Origin: Dillenia suffruticosa
Taxonomy: Eukaryota; Streptophyta; Magnoliopsida; Dilleniales; Dilleniaceae
Assembly (NCBI GenBank): GCA_033439265.1
Contig: JAVTVX010000024.1
Span: forward strand, 7,168,001-7,232,000
Direction of reading: 5' to 3'
DNA: 64,000 nt
Part shown: positions 12,964 to 23,211 of the stretch, in pieces
Layout of the letters: every line of letters begins with the position of its first letter
How positions within the stretch are numbered: the first letter of the stretch is position 1
Position numbers and translations under genes: made by a program
Notes under the pieces: generated by a model
What the model was told of the DNA's origin: nothing
Database searches by the model: none
Seen by the model: only the letters and a program-made list of their open reading frames with translations

Positions 12964-13101
12964 GAGAGGTAGAGAATGAAAGAAACTGAGAGGGAGAGAT
13001 TGGGGGCGAGAGATGAGAGAGGGTGACGGGAGAGAAATGAGGGAAAGAATTGGGAAAGTGACTTTTCACTTTCCCTTTTTTTTTTCTTTGTCGGTACCAC
13101 A
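10778..13101 (-). repeat. 3' LTR of the gypsy element
   Basis: This 2324-bp LTR begins TGTCACGCCCC and ends TACCACA on the plus strand, so TG...CA ends are present. It aligns end to end with 18289-20631. Over the first ~300 bp I count roughly 20 differences, nearly all transitions, and many are losses of CpG in this copy. The central part (around 11463-11640) is almost identical to its partner. It contains a (GA)n tract near 12920-12960. The short open frames inside occur in both LTRs and are not genes. Confidence 0.95.
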
Positions 13102-13120
13102 ACACTTAACCCCCTAAAAA
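13102..13120 (-). promoter_or_regulatory. Polypurine tract of the gypsy element
   Basis: On the minus strand TTTTTAGGGGGTTAAGTGT lies immediately upstream of the 3' LTR start (TGTGGTACC). This is the expected place and composition for the plus-strand primer. Further upstream lies the conserved TTCGGGGACGAAATTT block typical of the pol 3' end in this group. Confidence 0.85.
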
Positions 13121-13151
13121 CAAATTTCGTCCCCGAAATTCCAAGATATAA

Positions 13152-16100
13152 TTATACATCAAAGAGCTGCGGTTGTTGCTTCCGCATTAATTCTTCGGTT
13201 TCCCAAATCTGTTCTTCAACTTGATTATTTCTCCATAGTACTTTAACCATAGGAATCTACTTATTCCTCAATTGCTTGATTTGCCTATCAATGATCTTCA
13301 CCGGTTGTACCTTGAAACTCAAATTCTCATTCAATTCCACTGGAGGTGCTTCCAATGCGTGTGAGGGATCCGGTAAATACTTTTTCAACACGAAAACATG
13401 AAAAACATCATGGATTCTCTGTAACTCCGGTGGCAATTCTAGACGGTATGTCACTTGTCCAACCCTTTCAAGAATTTTGAAGGGACCAATATAACGAGGA
13501 TTTAGCTTTCCCCGTTTCTGAAAACGGATTACGCCCTTTCAATGAGATATTTTCAAAAACACCATATCTCCTTCTTCAAATTCCAAAGGTCTTCTTCTCT
13601 TGTCAGCATAGCTCTTTTGTCGATCTTGAGCCGCCTTCATTCTTTCCCGAATCAGCTTCACTTTTTCTTTAGTGGCCTCGATCATTTCTATGCTTTCAAT
13701 CTTTCTCTCTCCAACTTCATCCCAAAACAAGGGAGTACGACACTTCCTTCCATAAAGGGCTTCATATGGAGGCATCCCTATGCTTGCTTGATAACTGTTG
13801 TTGTAGGCAAATTCAACCAACGGAAGGTATCTATCCCAACTACCTTGAAATTCCATAACACATGCCCTAAGCATGTCCTCCAATATTTGGATGGTGCGCT
13901 CTGATTGTCCATCGGTTTGGGGATGAAAAGTAGTGCTGAATTTAACTTAGTCCTTAAGGACTCTTGTAACTTTGGCCAGAATCTAGAAGTGAATCGAGGA
14001 TCATGGTCCGATACAATAGACACCGGTACTCCGTGAAGCTTTACGATCTCATCAATGTACAACTTTGCCAATCTTTCCAAGAAATAAGTATTCTGAATCG
14101 GCAAGAAGTGAGCCGATTTGGTGAGACGGTCTACAATCACCCATATGGCATCGTGACGGCTCGGAGTATGTGGCAATCCCACTACGAAATCCATAGTGAT
14201 ATGCTCCCATTTCTATTCGGGAATTGGTAGTGGTTGAAGTGTCCCTACCGGTTTCTGATGTTCAGCCTTGATCTGCTGGCATACAAGACACCTCGCCACA
14301 AATTCGGCCATCTCTCTCTTCATCCCAGACCACCAATATGATTCTTTGATGGTTCGATACATTTTGGTACTCCCTAGATGCATAGCATAGGCCGAGGAAT
14401 GCACCTCTTCAAGTATAGCCTTCCGGAGATCTTCATTTTTCGGAATGCACATTCGTTTCCCATACAATATAATTCCATCATTCTGAATTTGGAATTCATC
14501 GCCTTCCCCTTTTTGGATTTTCTCAACAATGCCCTTCAACTCATCATCTGTAGCCTGAAGCTCCCGAATGCGATCCAACAATGTAGGTCTGATCACAAAC
14601 TTGGCTAATAAAGCACCTTGATCATTCTTAGCCAACTCAACTCCAAGTGCTCGGAGTCGAACTAAACAAGAGAGGTAAGAATTCCCTTGGGATGCCGTAG
14701 ATGAGGACTTGCGTCTTAAAGCATCAGCTACGACATTCGCCTTCCCAGGATGGTAGTCAATTACTAAGTCATAATCCTTGATCAGTTCTAACCACCTTCT
14801 TTATCTCAAATTGAGCTCTTTCTGAGTGAGTAAGTATTTGAGACTCTTGTGATCGGTAAAGACCTTGCAAGTAACCCCATACAGATAATGCCGCCAAATC
14901 TTTAAAGCAAACACAATGGCAGCTAGCTTCAAATCATGAGTAGGATAGTTCACTTCGTGCTTCTTTAGTTGGCGAGAAGCGTAAGCAATCACTTTATCAC
15001 CTTGCATCAGCACGCACCCGAATCCTTGCTTGCTGGCATCACTATACACCACATAATCACCACCGCCACTAGTAGGGAGAGCAAGGATAGGAGCGGAGGC
15101 CAACCTTTGCTTAAGCTCTTGAAAACTATCCTCACATTTTTCACCCCATTCGAACTTGACTCCCTTTCGAGTCAAACTTGTCATCGGAGTTGCTATTTTC
15201 GAGAATCCTTCTACGAATTTCCGATAATACCCTGCTAATCCAAGAAAACTTCGCACTTCGGTGACATTTTTAGGCTGCTCCCACTTCAGAATGACTTCCA
15301 CCTTCTTTGAATCCACAAAAATCCCGTCGCTAGAAACCACATGTCCCAAAAATCCAATCTCTCTTTGCCAAAACTCACATTTTGAGAACTTGGCATACAA
15401 CTCTTTTTCCCTAAGAGTTTGTAAAATGATTCGGAAATGTTTGGAATGCTCTTCATCACTTTTGGAATACACCAAAATGTCATCGATGAAAACTATAACA
15501 AATTTATCAAGATAAGGATGGAACACTCGATTCATGAGATCCATGAAGGCCGCAGGAGCATTCGTCAATCCAAAGGGCATTACTAAGAATTCGTAGTGTC
15601 CATACCGCGCTCTAAATGCGGTCTTATGAACATCACCATCCTTGATCTTCAACTGGTGATAACCAGATCTCAAGTCGATCTTTGAAAAGACACTTGCACC
15701 TTGAAGTTGATCAAACAGATCATCAATTCTCGGAAGAGGATACTTATTCTTTTTCGTTGCCTTGTTGAGCTGTCGGTAGTCAATACATAATCGGAGGGTT
15801 CCGTCCTTTTTCTTTACAAACAAGACCGGAGCACCCCAAGGTGAAGTGCTCGGTCGGATAAACCCTTTCTCCAGCAACTCTTGGAGCTGAACCTTCAGCT
15901 CTTTCAACTCTGCAGGTGCCATTCGATACGGGGGAATAAAAATTGGTGCAGTACTGGGAATTAGATCTATTATGAAATCAAACTCCCGGTTTGGTGGTAA
16001 CCCAGGCAACTCTTCCGGAAAAACATCCGGAAACTCATTCACCACAGGAATATCGTCCCGACTAGGACTTCTTACAGTGGTATCAACAATGTGTGCCAAA

Positions 16101-16570
16101 TAAGCTTCACATCCCTTATGCACTAGTCTTCGTGCTTCAAGAGCTGAAACTATACAACTCGGCAACACTCGCCGTTCTCTGACGAATACAAGCAAGGGAT
16201 GTCCTGGCCTTCGGAATTCCACTTCCTTAGTGAAGCAATTCACGGAAGCTCGGTGAAGATACAGCCAATCCATACCTAGAATGACATCAAAATCTTTCAT
16301 TTCCAACGGAATCAAATCCGCCTTGAGAGTTACTTTCTCGATTTTTACCTCACGAGACTTATACACTGTTTCCCTGATTAAATATTCTCCCAAAGGTGTG
16401 ATAACCAATAATTCCCCAACCAGTGAAACTAAAGGCTTATCAGAATGTCTAGCAAATCCCGGACTCACAAAGAAATAATTAGACCTGGTATCTATGAGCA
16501 CATGTGCATCAACAAAAAATTTTTCATTGTACCTATAATTATAAACTATAAACAAAGTCATATCATCCAC
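13152..16570 (-). pseudogene. Gypsy pol: protease, RT, RNase H, integrase, chromodomain (degraded)
   Basis: The longest open piece (16570 to 14801, 589 codons) begins in the protease, with active site [10 protein letters not shown] where the family has D-[ST]-G; the glycine is replaced. RT follows with [23 protein letters not shown] and the catalytic FIDD (near 15478-15489). RNase H follows with [13 protein letters not shown] and [14 protein letters not shown] replaces a Gln codon at 14801. The same frame continues into the integrase zinc-binding region (H...H...CLVCQQIK, about 14280-14400). It then hits a TAG in place of Trp at 14213, continues into the core MDFVVGLP and SDHDPRFTS, and shifts frame by one base near 13945. 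It resumes through YEALYGRKCRTPLFW and meets a TGA at 13539-13541. The GPF/chromodomain-like tail has a TAG at 13257-13259, and the final stop is at 13152-13154. Every family domain is present but no functional polyprotein could be made. Confidence 0.93.
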
Positions 16571-16665
16571 ATTCTTTAAGCCATGATCACAACTATCAAA
16601 TTATAATCATAAATCATTTATGTCACATTTTCAATTTCAAAACTTAAAATTTAATAAAGATTTAC
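16546..16665 (-). other. Candidate intron at the gag/protease junction
   Basis: On the minus strand gag reads in frame to NPDVVI and meets TAG|GTAAAT at 16666/16665. The next 120 nt are AT-rich and carry four in-frame stops. They end in TTTATAG at 16546, after which the pol frame runs openly into the protease active site. Gag and pol are in the same frame and 120 is a multiple of three, so removal would join them without a stop. A strong 5' splice consensus and a pyrimidine/AT-rich 3' end are seen. Splicing itself is inference, and decay by insertion is the alternative. Confidence 0.45.
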
Positions 16666-18034
16666 CTATGACTACATCAGGATTTACTTGAGCCTCTTCA
16701 TTTTTCATGGCATAGATTCGGGTCTGAGTTCTAGGTTGAGGGCGTTGTGTGAGGGCAGCTACAGTATTACTTCCCGTGCCCGTCCTCGGTGCATTGCTAG
16801 TGGAAGGTGTAGGAGCAATCGTCGAATCTCTTCTAGAACCACTCGAGAGACCTCTAATTTGTCGGCTTCCTTGCCCTTCTACATTTAACTCCGGACAAGA
16901 GTGCCGAATGTGACCCTCCTTCCCATAATGGTAGCATCTTTTGGGTTCCACACATGGACCCGGATGACGTCCCTTGCAATTTGGGCAAGTTTCTCCTCTG
17001 CCACCCATGGACCCTACTCCCATACCAACAGTTCTGCTGGGAGCACTAGGTCTAAAAGTAGATTGCCTCGGAGGAAAGCCAACCGATCCCGAAAAGGATC
17101 TATCGCTATAAGAGCCCATGTTTCGACTTCTTTTAAAACCTTGACTCGAACCGGAGCCACTAGGCCTCTTTCCTTTCCCATGATGCTCTCTGACTTTGTT
17201 TCTCTCCATCACTATTTTCTCGGCCCTCAAAGCCAAGTCTAGAATGTCTTGTAAAGTACGCCCCTTGGTGATGGGCATTTTCTCTCTGATATTCAAATTT
17301 AGTCCCGACTCGAACTTTGAACTTAGAGACTCCAAGAAGTTCACAAACTCCGGAACATAATTAGCAAGCTCTCTCAGTTCTGTCTCGTACTCAGATACTG
17401 TCTTGTTTCCTTGAGCTAATTTGAAAAAATCCTATCTTTTTTGATCCCGATAGAATCGGGTGTCGTATTTCTCCTCGAAGGCCCTAAGAAATTCTGTCCA
17501 ATTAGGAGGAACAGGAGCCCTTCCCTTCACATTCTCCCACCATGTCCTTACACCTTTATCCAACAGTTTCACCGCAACCCATAATTTCATCTTATCGCTT
17601 AATCTCATTTCGGAGACGGTCTCTTGAATTCGGCCAATCCATTCCTTGGCCACTGAAGCGTCAGAAGTACCCGCGAATGTCTCACATCCTAATTGCCTTG
17701 CCTCCTTTATCAACTTAGATAACTCCACAGTAGGGCGATCGGTTGTTGTGACAACCGGAGGAGGAGGGGCTAGTGGGGTACTAGGAGTAGCAACCGGCAC
17801 TGAAGGAGTGGTCGATGGAGGAGCTGAAGTCGCATGTGGAGCTTGGTACTGTGCTCCGAAGGTGCTCCACCAATCTATTACTTGCTGAAGAGCAGCAATA
17901 GGAGGAGCCGAAATCCCGGTAGGAGGAGCCGGGTGTGTAGGCACGGAAGGAGGAAGAGCATGCGAGGACGACTCATCCTCATGCTCTGGTGGAGGAATCT
18001 CGTTCACATTCCTTATTCTCTTTTGTGGAGGCAT
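16637..18034 (-). pseudogene. Gypsy gag (capsid/nucleocapsid), one internal stop
   Basis: Translation starts at an ATG (18034) with a Pro/Ser/Thr-rich N-terminus. The retrotransposon gag capsid domain follows (LSKLIKEARQLGCETFAG, WIGRIQETVSEM, KLLDKGVRTWWEN, FEEKYDTRF, about residues 103-195). A TAG at 17432-17434 interrupts the frame after RDQKR. The same frame continues through the end of the capsid domain, a basic Gly/Ser/Arg-rich linker and two Cys clusters. The zinc knuckle reads CYHYGKEGHIRHSC: its second cysteine is Tyr, so the CX2CX4HX4C knuckle is damaged. The frame ends at 16637 just after the NPDVV motif that normally leads straight into the protease. Confidence 0.92.
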
Positions 18035-18090
18035 AGTGATCTACACAACAAGAAGTTACAATTAAGTCAAACGGTTAAACGAAGGTTAAT

Positions 18091-18107
18091 ACTTAACCCC
18101 CTAAAAA
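18091..18107 (-). repeat. Second copy of the gypsy polypurine tract, in the 5' leader
   Basis: The 17-bp string ACTTAACCCCCTAAAAA at 18091-18107 is identical to 13104-13120, the PPT beside the 3' LTR. Here it lies between the PBS and the gag start codon, where no PPT is expected. Confidence 0.7.
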
Positions 18108-18268
18108 GAATATTTTGAATTTCCTAAGAAATCCATGGAAGACTTTGTACATTCTCCGAAAACCTTTTTCGAAAACCAATCATTTCAAAGTTTTTAGAAA
18201 ACTTTCGGGACATTTGGAAACATTTGAAATTATATCCAAAACCATCAAACTTTTAAAATCGTGAACCT

Positions 18269-18281
18269 GGCTCTGATACCA
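18269..18281 (-). promoter_or_regulatory. Primer binding site (initiator tRNA-Met)
   Basis: On the minus strand TGGTATCAGAGCC starts 7 nt after the 5' LTR end. It matches the standard plant PBS complementary to the 3' end of initiator tRNA-Met. Confidence 0.93.
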
Positions 18282-18288
18282 ATAAAGC

Positions 18289-20631
18289 TATCACGCCCCG
18301 ATCCTCGGATCGACCACGCAACAGCCGTCGCGTTGTCTCGGTACACGGGCAGAACCTCCCCTTATACCGGGACTCCGCAAGGCTACAAATCAGTTCAAAA
18401 CTCATCCAATACACCCTCCATCAGAAATGGGAAAAATCATATGACAATACACATATAAAGGACCCATCCGGTCCATCCCTGTACACGCAAGCATGCATCG
18501 ACACGCGAATGGGGCGGGGGTTCCTGTACATGCATACATGCAAAAATTGGCAATCCCAGCAATTCCAGAATTCTCAACATAATTAAAACATTTAAAACAA
18601 AGAAGTCCCAAATCATAATCGCAGGATTTTACTAACACTCGCATGAAGAAACAAGCTAGCGTCAGTAAAATCCAAGCGGTATGAGATGTACAGAACTTCA
18701 CAAATCCAAAAGAAAGTATCGAAATTCAGAATTTCAATCCAAATGTCCCATATGAGAGTTTAAAAGAAAATGAACAAATTCCGTACAAACCATGAAAGGA
18801 TTCCATCAATACTTGCTCTTATATATGAAACAAGTATTAATTTAATCCATACCAAAAGAATTATACAAGTATTCATTCCATGGGCTTCAAAATCAACCAA
18901 AATGAACTTGCATTTCTATGTACCTACACAAGTCAGCGGAATAAATCTTCCCCAGTTCCAATTTCTGCAGCAGATCTAAACTTCCTCTGAAAAATGTTAA
19001 AGGGAGGGGTGAGTATTGGGAAATACTCAGTGAGTGGAGTGCAATGGTATAATTGTGTGATAAATGAGGGGTGAATGTGAGAGTGTCAAAGTATATCTCA
19101 AATAACATTTCATATATATCGAAACATTTTTCAATAAATCAGATAATTCGCAAAATATGCATCCACATCAAGTATTCTTTCAGAAAATCACAAGGGTCCC
19201 ATCGAAATTACTTCCGTCTTGCGTTTGGCCGAACCAAGACGAAAGCCCACCAAGAGGTTTTTCATTTCAGTATTTCAAACACTACCCCCTTCCTTGACGT
19301 TGGCTCGGACCTCCCCGGGGTGCAATCTGGATAGTCCGACGTGGCAGAGAAGAGGTCGCGTATACCTCTCTCGCAATAAAACCCCAACCACGCCACCCCG
19401 TCGGGTCGCTCCGTGGGGGGAATGACTATAGCCATTAACTACTAGCACCATGCATTTATCAAATATGTCATTTCTCAAGTCATGTACCATAATTTCTAGC
19501 AAACAATCATCAATTTCATGTCATAGCAATTTATAGAGCAACATCAAATCACATATGGCACATATGCATTTATAAATACAATGGATGCATTCATGCTTCA
19601 CAATTCAGTCCGGACATCCCACGATCACAAAACAATTGATATAAAATATGAAAAATTTTACAAAATCATTTATAAAACAATTTTAAACTCATTTGCTCAT
19701 TTATAACACAACGGACCATCAACTCACCTTCTAGGGAGGGTATTCACTCCCTAATTCTATAAGTTTTCCAAAATGACTCTCTTTAAGTCTTCAAAAAATC
19801 AACCTAGGCCAATAATTCACAATTTCAATTCAAACTCCAAAGAAATCTATTCTAATCAGCCCAATAAGTTCTAATTTCATCTAACACGTTTCTTTCGTAT
19901 TTAATCAACCTAAATTCATGTAGAATTTAGATGTAACCCTAGAAATCACATATCAAAATTTAGGAAAATGCACTCTTTTCAAATTTCAGACATTTTCAGA
20001 GTATATACAAATCTCTCATTCTAAATTCGGACTAAACTCATTCAAATTTCTGAAGGAACTAGAATTTCTCTTACCTAGGGTTTTCGTAGCTTGCAGCTCT
20101 AGCGTCCGTGCGTCTACAACTTGGTACAGACCCCTGTAATGTTTTCAAACCGAAGCACACTTTAGCAATTAGCCCTAATTTCCAAGAGAATCAAAACCCC
20201 TAAACTATTGATCATAGAATCGTTCTTACCTGCGCAGGGGATGAAATGCAGGTCGCGGCCTAAAGTTTCGAATGTTTCTTGCTACTGCCGACTTGGGCTC
20301 CTGCGAGGGCTGCAAAAGAGCTTTCGGCAGAGGGAGAGAGCAAAGCACACGAGTGCGCAGCAAGGAGAGGACAGCGCTACTGTCGCGCGCTGGGAAAGGG
20401 AGAGAAACGGAGAGTGAAACAGAGAGTGAGAATGAGAGAGAGATAAAGAGAGAGAGAGAGAGAGAGAGAGAGAGTCTGGAGAGGGAGAGAATGAAAGAAA
20501 CAGAGAGGGAGAGATTGGGGGCGAGAGATGAGAGAGGGTGACGGGAGAGAAATGAGGGAAAGAATTGGGAAAGTGACTTTTCACTTTCCCCTTTTTTTTT
20601 TTGTTTTTTTTTTCTCTTTGTTGGTGCCACC
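18289..20631 (-). repeat. 5' LTR of the gypsy element
   Basis: This 2343-bp LTR is the partner of 10778-13101. Its terminal dinucleotides have decayed (TA instead of TG at 18289, and CC instead of CA at 20630-20631). It keeps more CpG sites than the 3' LTR. A (GA)n tract lies near 20449-20475, which in the direction of transcription is a CT-rich tract near the LTR start. Confidence 0.95.
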
Positions 20632-20636
20632 TGCTC
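20632..20636. repeat. 5-bp target-site duplication (right) of the gypsy element
   Basis: TGCTC matches 10773-10777. Confidence 0.9.
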
Positions 20637-21798
20637 TCTTCATTTTCTTCCTCCCCAGCCTTTCATCATGGGGAGGGTTCTACAAGCCCACGCTTGAAGC
20701 TCCCCATGGTAAGCCCAATGCTTTTCGAATTTTTTTTTGTATAATAAATTATCAAGATCTAACAATCACATTCAACACTATTAAATTTAATTTGAATTAA
20801 ATTGAACTTTTCAAATCTTTCTCAATAATTATTTTTTTGTACATAAAAATCAAATTTAAAATTTAATTTAAGGGATATACTGGATCAATTAAACGTGAGA
20901 GAAATTATTAAACAGCATCATGTCAATCTTTAGAGCCAAACTCCTGTCTTATTTTTCTCTTTCCGGAAATTGCTAATAATTCTAAATCTCTTGTTTAGGC
21001 TATTGCAAACCTAGGAATTAGATTTATTTTTTTTAAAAAAAAAAGAAATGCCATGAATTCTCTCTGGTTAAGAAGTATACTTATTATAAAACAATTTGGA
21101 TTTTCTTTTCTTTTTAATGGCGAAAGACGGTGGGAGTAACTAACAAATTCAAAAACTTCTCAACTTGAATGTGGCAAAATATTTCTAAATCTATTATTGC
21201 AAACCTTGGATTAGGTTGAGTTTTAAAAATAAGGAAACGCCATCACTCCTCTCTAATTAAAATGCCTATTGAGGCAAAAAGGTGACAAAACGGTGATTAG
21301 CTTTACTGCTTCTTTTGATATTATTTTCAGAGCCGCCATCTATGAGTGACAGTTAATCTGATTGTCATAATCCTGTTACAAATCTTTTTATAACTCAAAT
21401 TTCCTAAGTATTTTGATAAATAATTTCACTAATTATATTCAAATCTAAAATATTTCGATATTATAAAAATATATATTGTGTCCACTTAAATAACTATTTT
21501 GAGAGTAGCTATTTGTTACCGACATTTAATATTTTTTAGTTAACATAATTTAATCAAAGTAAATAAACAATTGGTGTCTAAAGGAAAAAATTTATCCTTG
21601 GTAATAAAATGGCTAGTAATTTATCTTGAAAAGAATAAATTCATGCGTTTAATAATAAATCCGTACAAGATGTGGCCACTAATTGAAAACGAGGTTTAAA
21701 GTAATTTACTACTTGTCACCGTCTAAATGAAAAGAATCTAAGGAGAAATATAAAATAATAACAAAAAATTATGAACAACGCCGAGATATCAGATATCT
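20637..21798. other. Region between the gypsy element and IPT
   Basis: This is AT-rich, non-coding sequence. Two segments (about 20990-21090 and 21180-21280) are diverged direct repeats of each other, sharing TATTGCAAACCT, ATTAG, AAACGCCAT-like and TCTCTSTRRTTAA blocks in the same order. This distal promoter region of IPT thus holds a local duplication. No coding sequence is seen. Confidence 0.5.
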
Positions 21799-21815
21799 AT
21801 CTATATATATATAGA
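21799..21815 (+). promoter_or_regulatory. Candidate TATA region for IPT
   Basis: TCTATATATATATAGAG is the only clear TATA-like element within 500 bp upstream of the IPT start codon. A start site about 30 bp downstream would give a leader of roughly 390 nt. That leader would be rich in GA/CT microsatellites (21871-21892, 22104-22120, 22200-22225) and contain at least one upstream ATG (21820). The real start site is not known. Confidence 0.4.
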
Positions 21816-22230
21816 GACGATGGTAATCATTGAACCCGAAATGCCACAGCCCAGCTCCCGAGAGGGAAGGCTAGAGAGAGAGAGAGAGAGAGATCACAGG
21901 GCGCATGAACCAAGTGAGAAAGAAGAGAGAGAGAGAGCAAACAAAACCACCAAACAGCACAAAGACAAACCAAAAAAAATTCAAGAGGGATTGCATAAGC
22001 ATTCCTTCGGTTTTTTTTATTGTCAGTCCTAAACCCAAATTGCTCCTTCCACTCACTCGCCCCCAACAAATTTCAAGAGCTGCTCCTTCCCTCAGGCCAG
22101 CTGCTCTCTCTCTCCTTCTCTCTTACGCACATATTCCGTATGTCATCATAGCCAGCTGACTCACACCCACACACACCCTCTCCACTCTTCCAATTCATGC
22201 TTCTCTCTCTCTTTCTCTCTCCTCCTTCCT

Positions 22231-23211
22231 ATGAAACTCCCATTCCGAACCACTTATTCCCATTACATTAACCCTTTCTTTCTCTCCTCTTCCATGGCGA
22301 ACACCGTCCTCCGCCGTCACAGCCACCACCACCGTCACAAACCCCACAAGCTTCTCGTCATTATGGGCGCCACCGGCACCGGAAAATCCAAACTCTCAAT
22401 CGACCTCGGCAGACGTTTCCCTTCAGAAATCATAAACTCCGACAAAATCCAAGTCTACAAAGGCCTCGACATCACCACCAACAAGATTTCCATGTCCGAG
22501 CGTCTGGGCATTCCTCACCACCTTCTCGGTTTCCACAACGTCGGCGAGTTCACTGCCTCCGATTTCCGATCACTCGCCACCTTCACCATCGCCGACATCA
22601 CCTCTCGCTGTAAACTTCCCATCTTGGTCGGCGGCTCAAATTCCTTCATCTACTCTCTCCTTACAGCCCAATTCAATCCCAAGTCAGACGTCTTTTCCGG
22701 GTCCGATCAAGTTTCACTTAACTTACGCTACAACTGCATCTTTCTCTGGGTGGACGTTTCCTTACCCGTTTTGTGTGAATACTTGTCGAAGCGGGTGGAC
22801 GACATGCTTGATGAAGGCATGTTCGAAGAATTAGCAGATTTCTATGATCCAGGAAAGGAATCAGATCCGGGTCGGGTGGGATTGAGGATGGCTATCGGTG
22901 TGCCCGAGTTTGACAAGTATTTCCAACGGTTCCCTCCAGGGGATGGGGAGAATAGTAATGAGGAGGAGGAGGAGAGAGAGGAATACAGGAAGGCGGTGAA
23001 GAGTATAAAGGACAACACGTGTCAGCTAGCGAAGAGGCAGATTGAGAAGATTCAAAGGCTGAGGTCAGCGGGATTGGAATTACGGCGTTTGGATGCGACG
23101 GAAGCGTTTAGAGCGGTGTTGGAATCGGAATCGGAGAAGGGGAGGAGAATATGGGAGAGGGAAGTGGTGGAAAAAAGCGTGAAGATTGTGAAGCGGTTCT
23201 TGGAGGAGTAG
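22231..23211 (+). CDS. IPT: Adenylate isopentenyltransferase (cytokinin biosynthesis), IPT1/3/5-like
   Basis: The product transfers the dimethylallyl group to the N6 of ATP/ADP, the first committed step of isoprenoid cytokinin synthesis. Plant family members act in plastids or cytosol. The 326-residue frame is intronless, as usual for this family. It shows the P-loop GATGTGKS (residues 46-53), NSDKIQVYKGLDI (69-81), NK at 84-85, GIPHHLLG (93-100), ILVGGSNSFI (131-140), YNCIFLWVDV (167-176), the AIGVPE block (221-226) and NTCQLAKRQIEKIQRL (262-277). These are the family's nucleotide and prenyl-donor binding blocks in the correct order. An acidic insert (about 238-252) is unusual but lies in a variable loop. 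The first ATG gives a hydrophobic/basic leader that could be a transit peptide. A second ATG at 22294 (Met22) would remove it and still leave the catalytic domain whole. Expression pattern cannot be read from sequence. The gypsy LTR upstream is oriented away from the gene. Confidence 0.95.
   Translation: MKLPFRTTYSHYINPFFLSSSMANTVLRRHSHHHRHKPHKLLVIMGATGTGKSKLSIDLGRRFPSEIINSDKIQVYKGLDITTNKISMSERLGIPHHLLGFHNVGEFTASDFRSLATFTIADITSRCKLPILVGGSNSFIYSLLTAQFNPKSDVFSGSDQVSLNLRYNCIFLWVDVSLPVLCEYLSKRVDDMLDEGMFEELADFYDPGKESDPGRVGLRMAIGVPEFDKYFQRFPPGDGENSNEEEEEREEYRKAVKSIKDNTCQLAKRQIEKIQRLRSAGLELRRLDATEAFRAVLESESEKGRRIWEREVVEKSVKIVKRFLEE

Larger units (their letters stand above)
10778..20631 (-). mobile_element. 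Ty3-gypsy LTR retrotransposon, Tekay/Del-like chromovirus
   Basis: A complete element lies on the minus strand. The order of transcription is 5' LTR (18289-20631), PBS, gag, protease, reverse transcriptase, RNase H, integrase, chromodomain, PPT and 3' LTR (10778-13101). TGCTC target duplications flank it. Integrase downstream of RT/RNase H marks Ty3-gypsy, and a C-terminal chromodomain-like segment marks the chromovirus branch. The LTR start/PBS arrangement and protein style fit Tekay/Del. All coding domains are present, but gag carries one in-frame stop and pol carries several stops plus a frameshift, so the copy is non-autonomous. Several lesions look like C-to-T or G-to-A changes (Trp to stop, Gln to stop, Gly to Arg in the protease), as expected for a DNA-methylated element. 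It sits 1.6 kb upstream of the IPT start codon. Confidence 0.95.

Noticed and set aside
12705..13105. Ser/Leu-rich and Arg/Glu-rich frames around the (GA)n tracts, also at 20226-20630
   Set aside because: They lie inside both LTRs and translate a microsatellite; they are not genes.
16533..16665. Alternative 3' splice site (TATAG|GTAC at 16533) for the gypsy candidate intron
   Set aside because: It looks better by residue spacing to the protease but shifts the reading frame and meets a stop soon after, unlike the AG at 16546.
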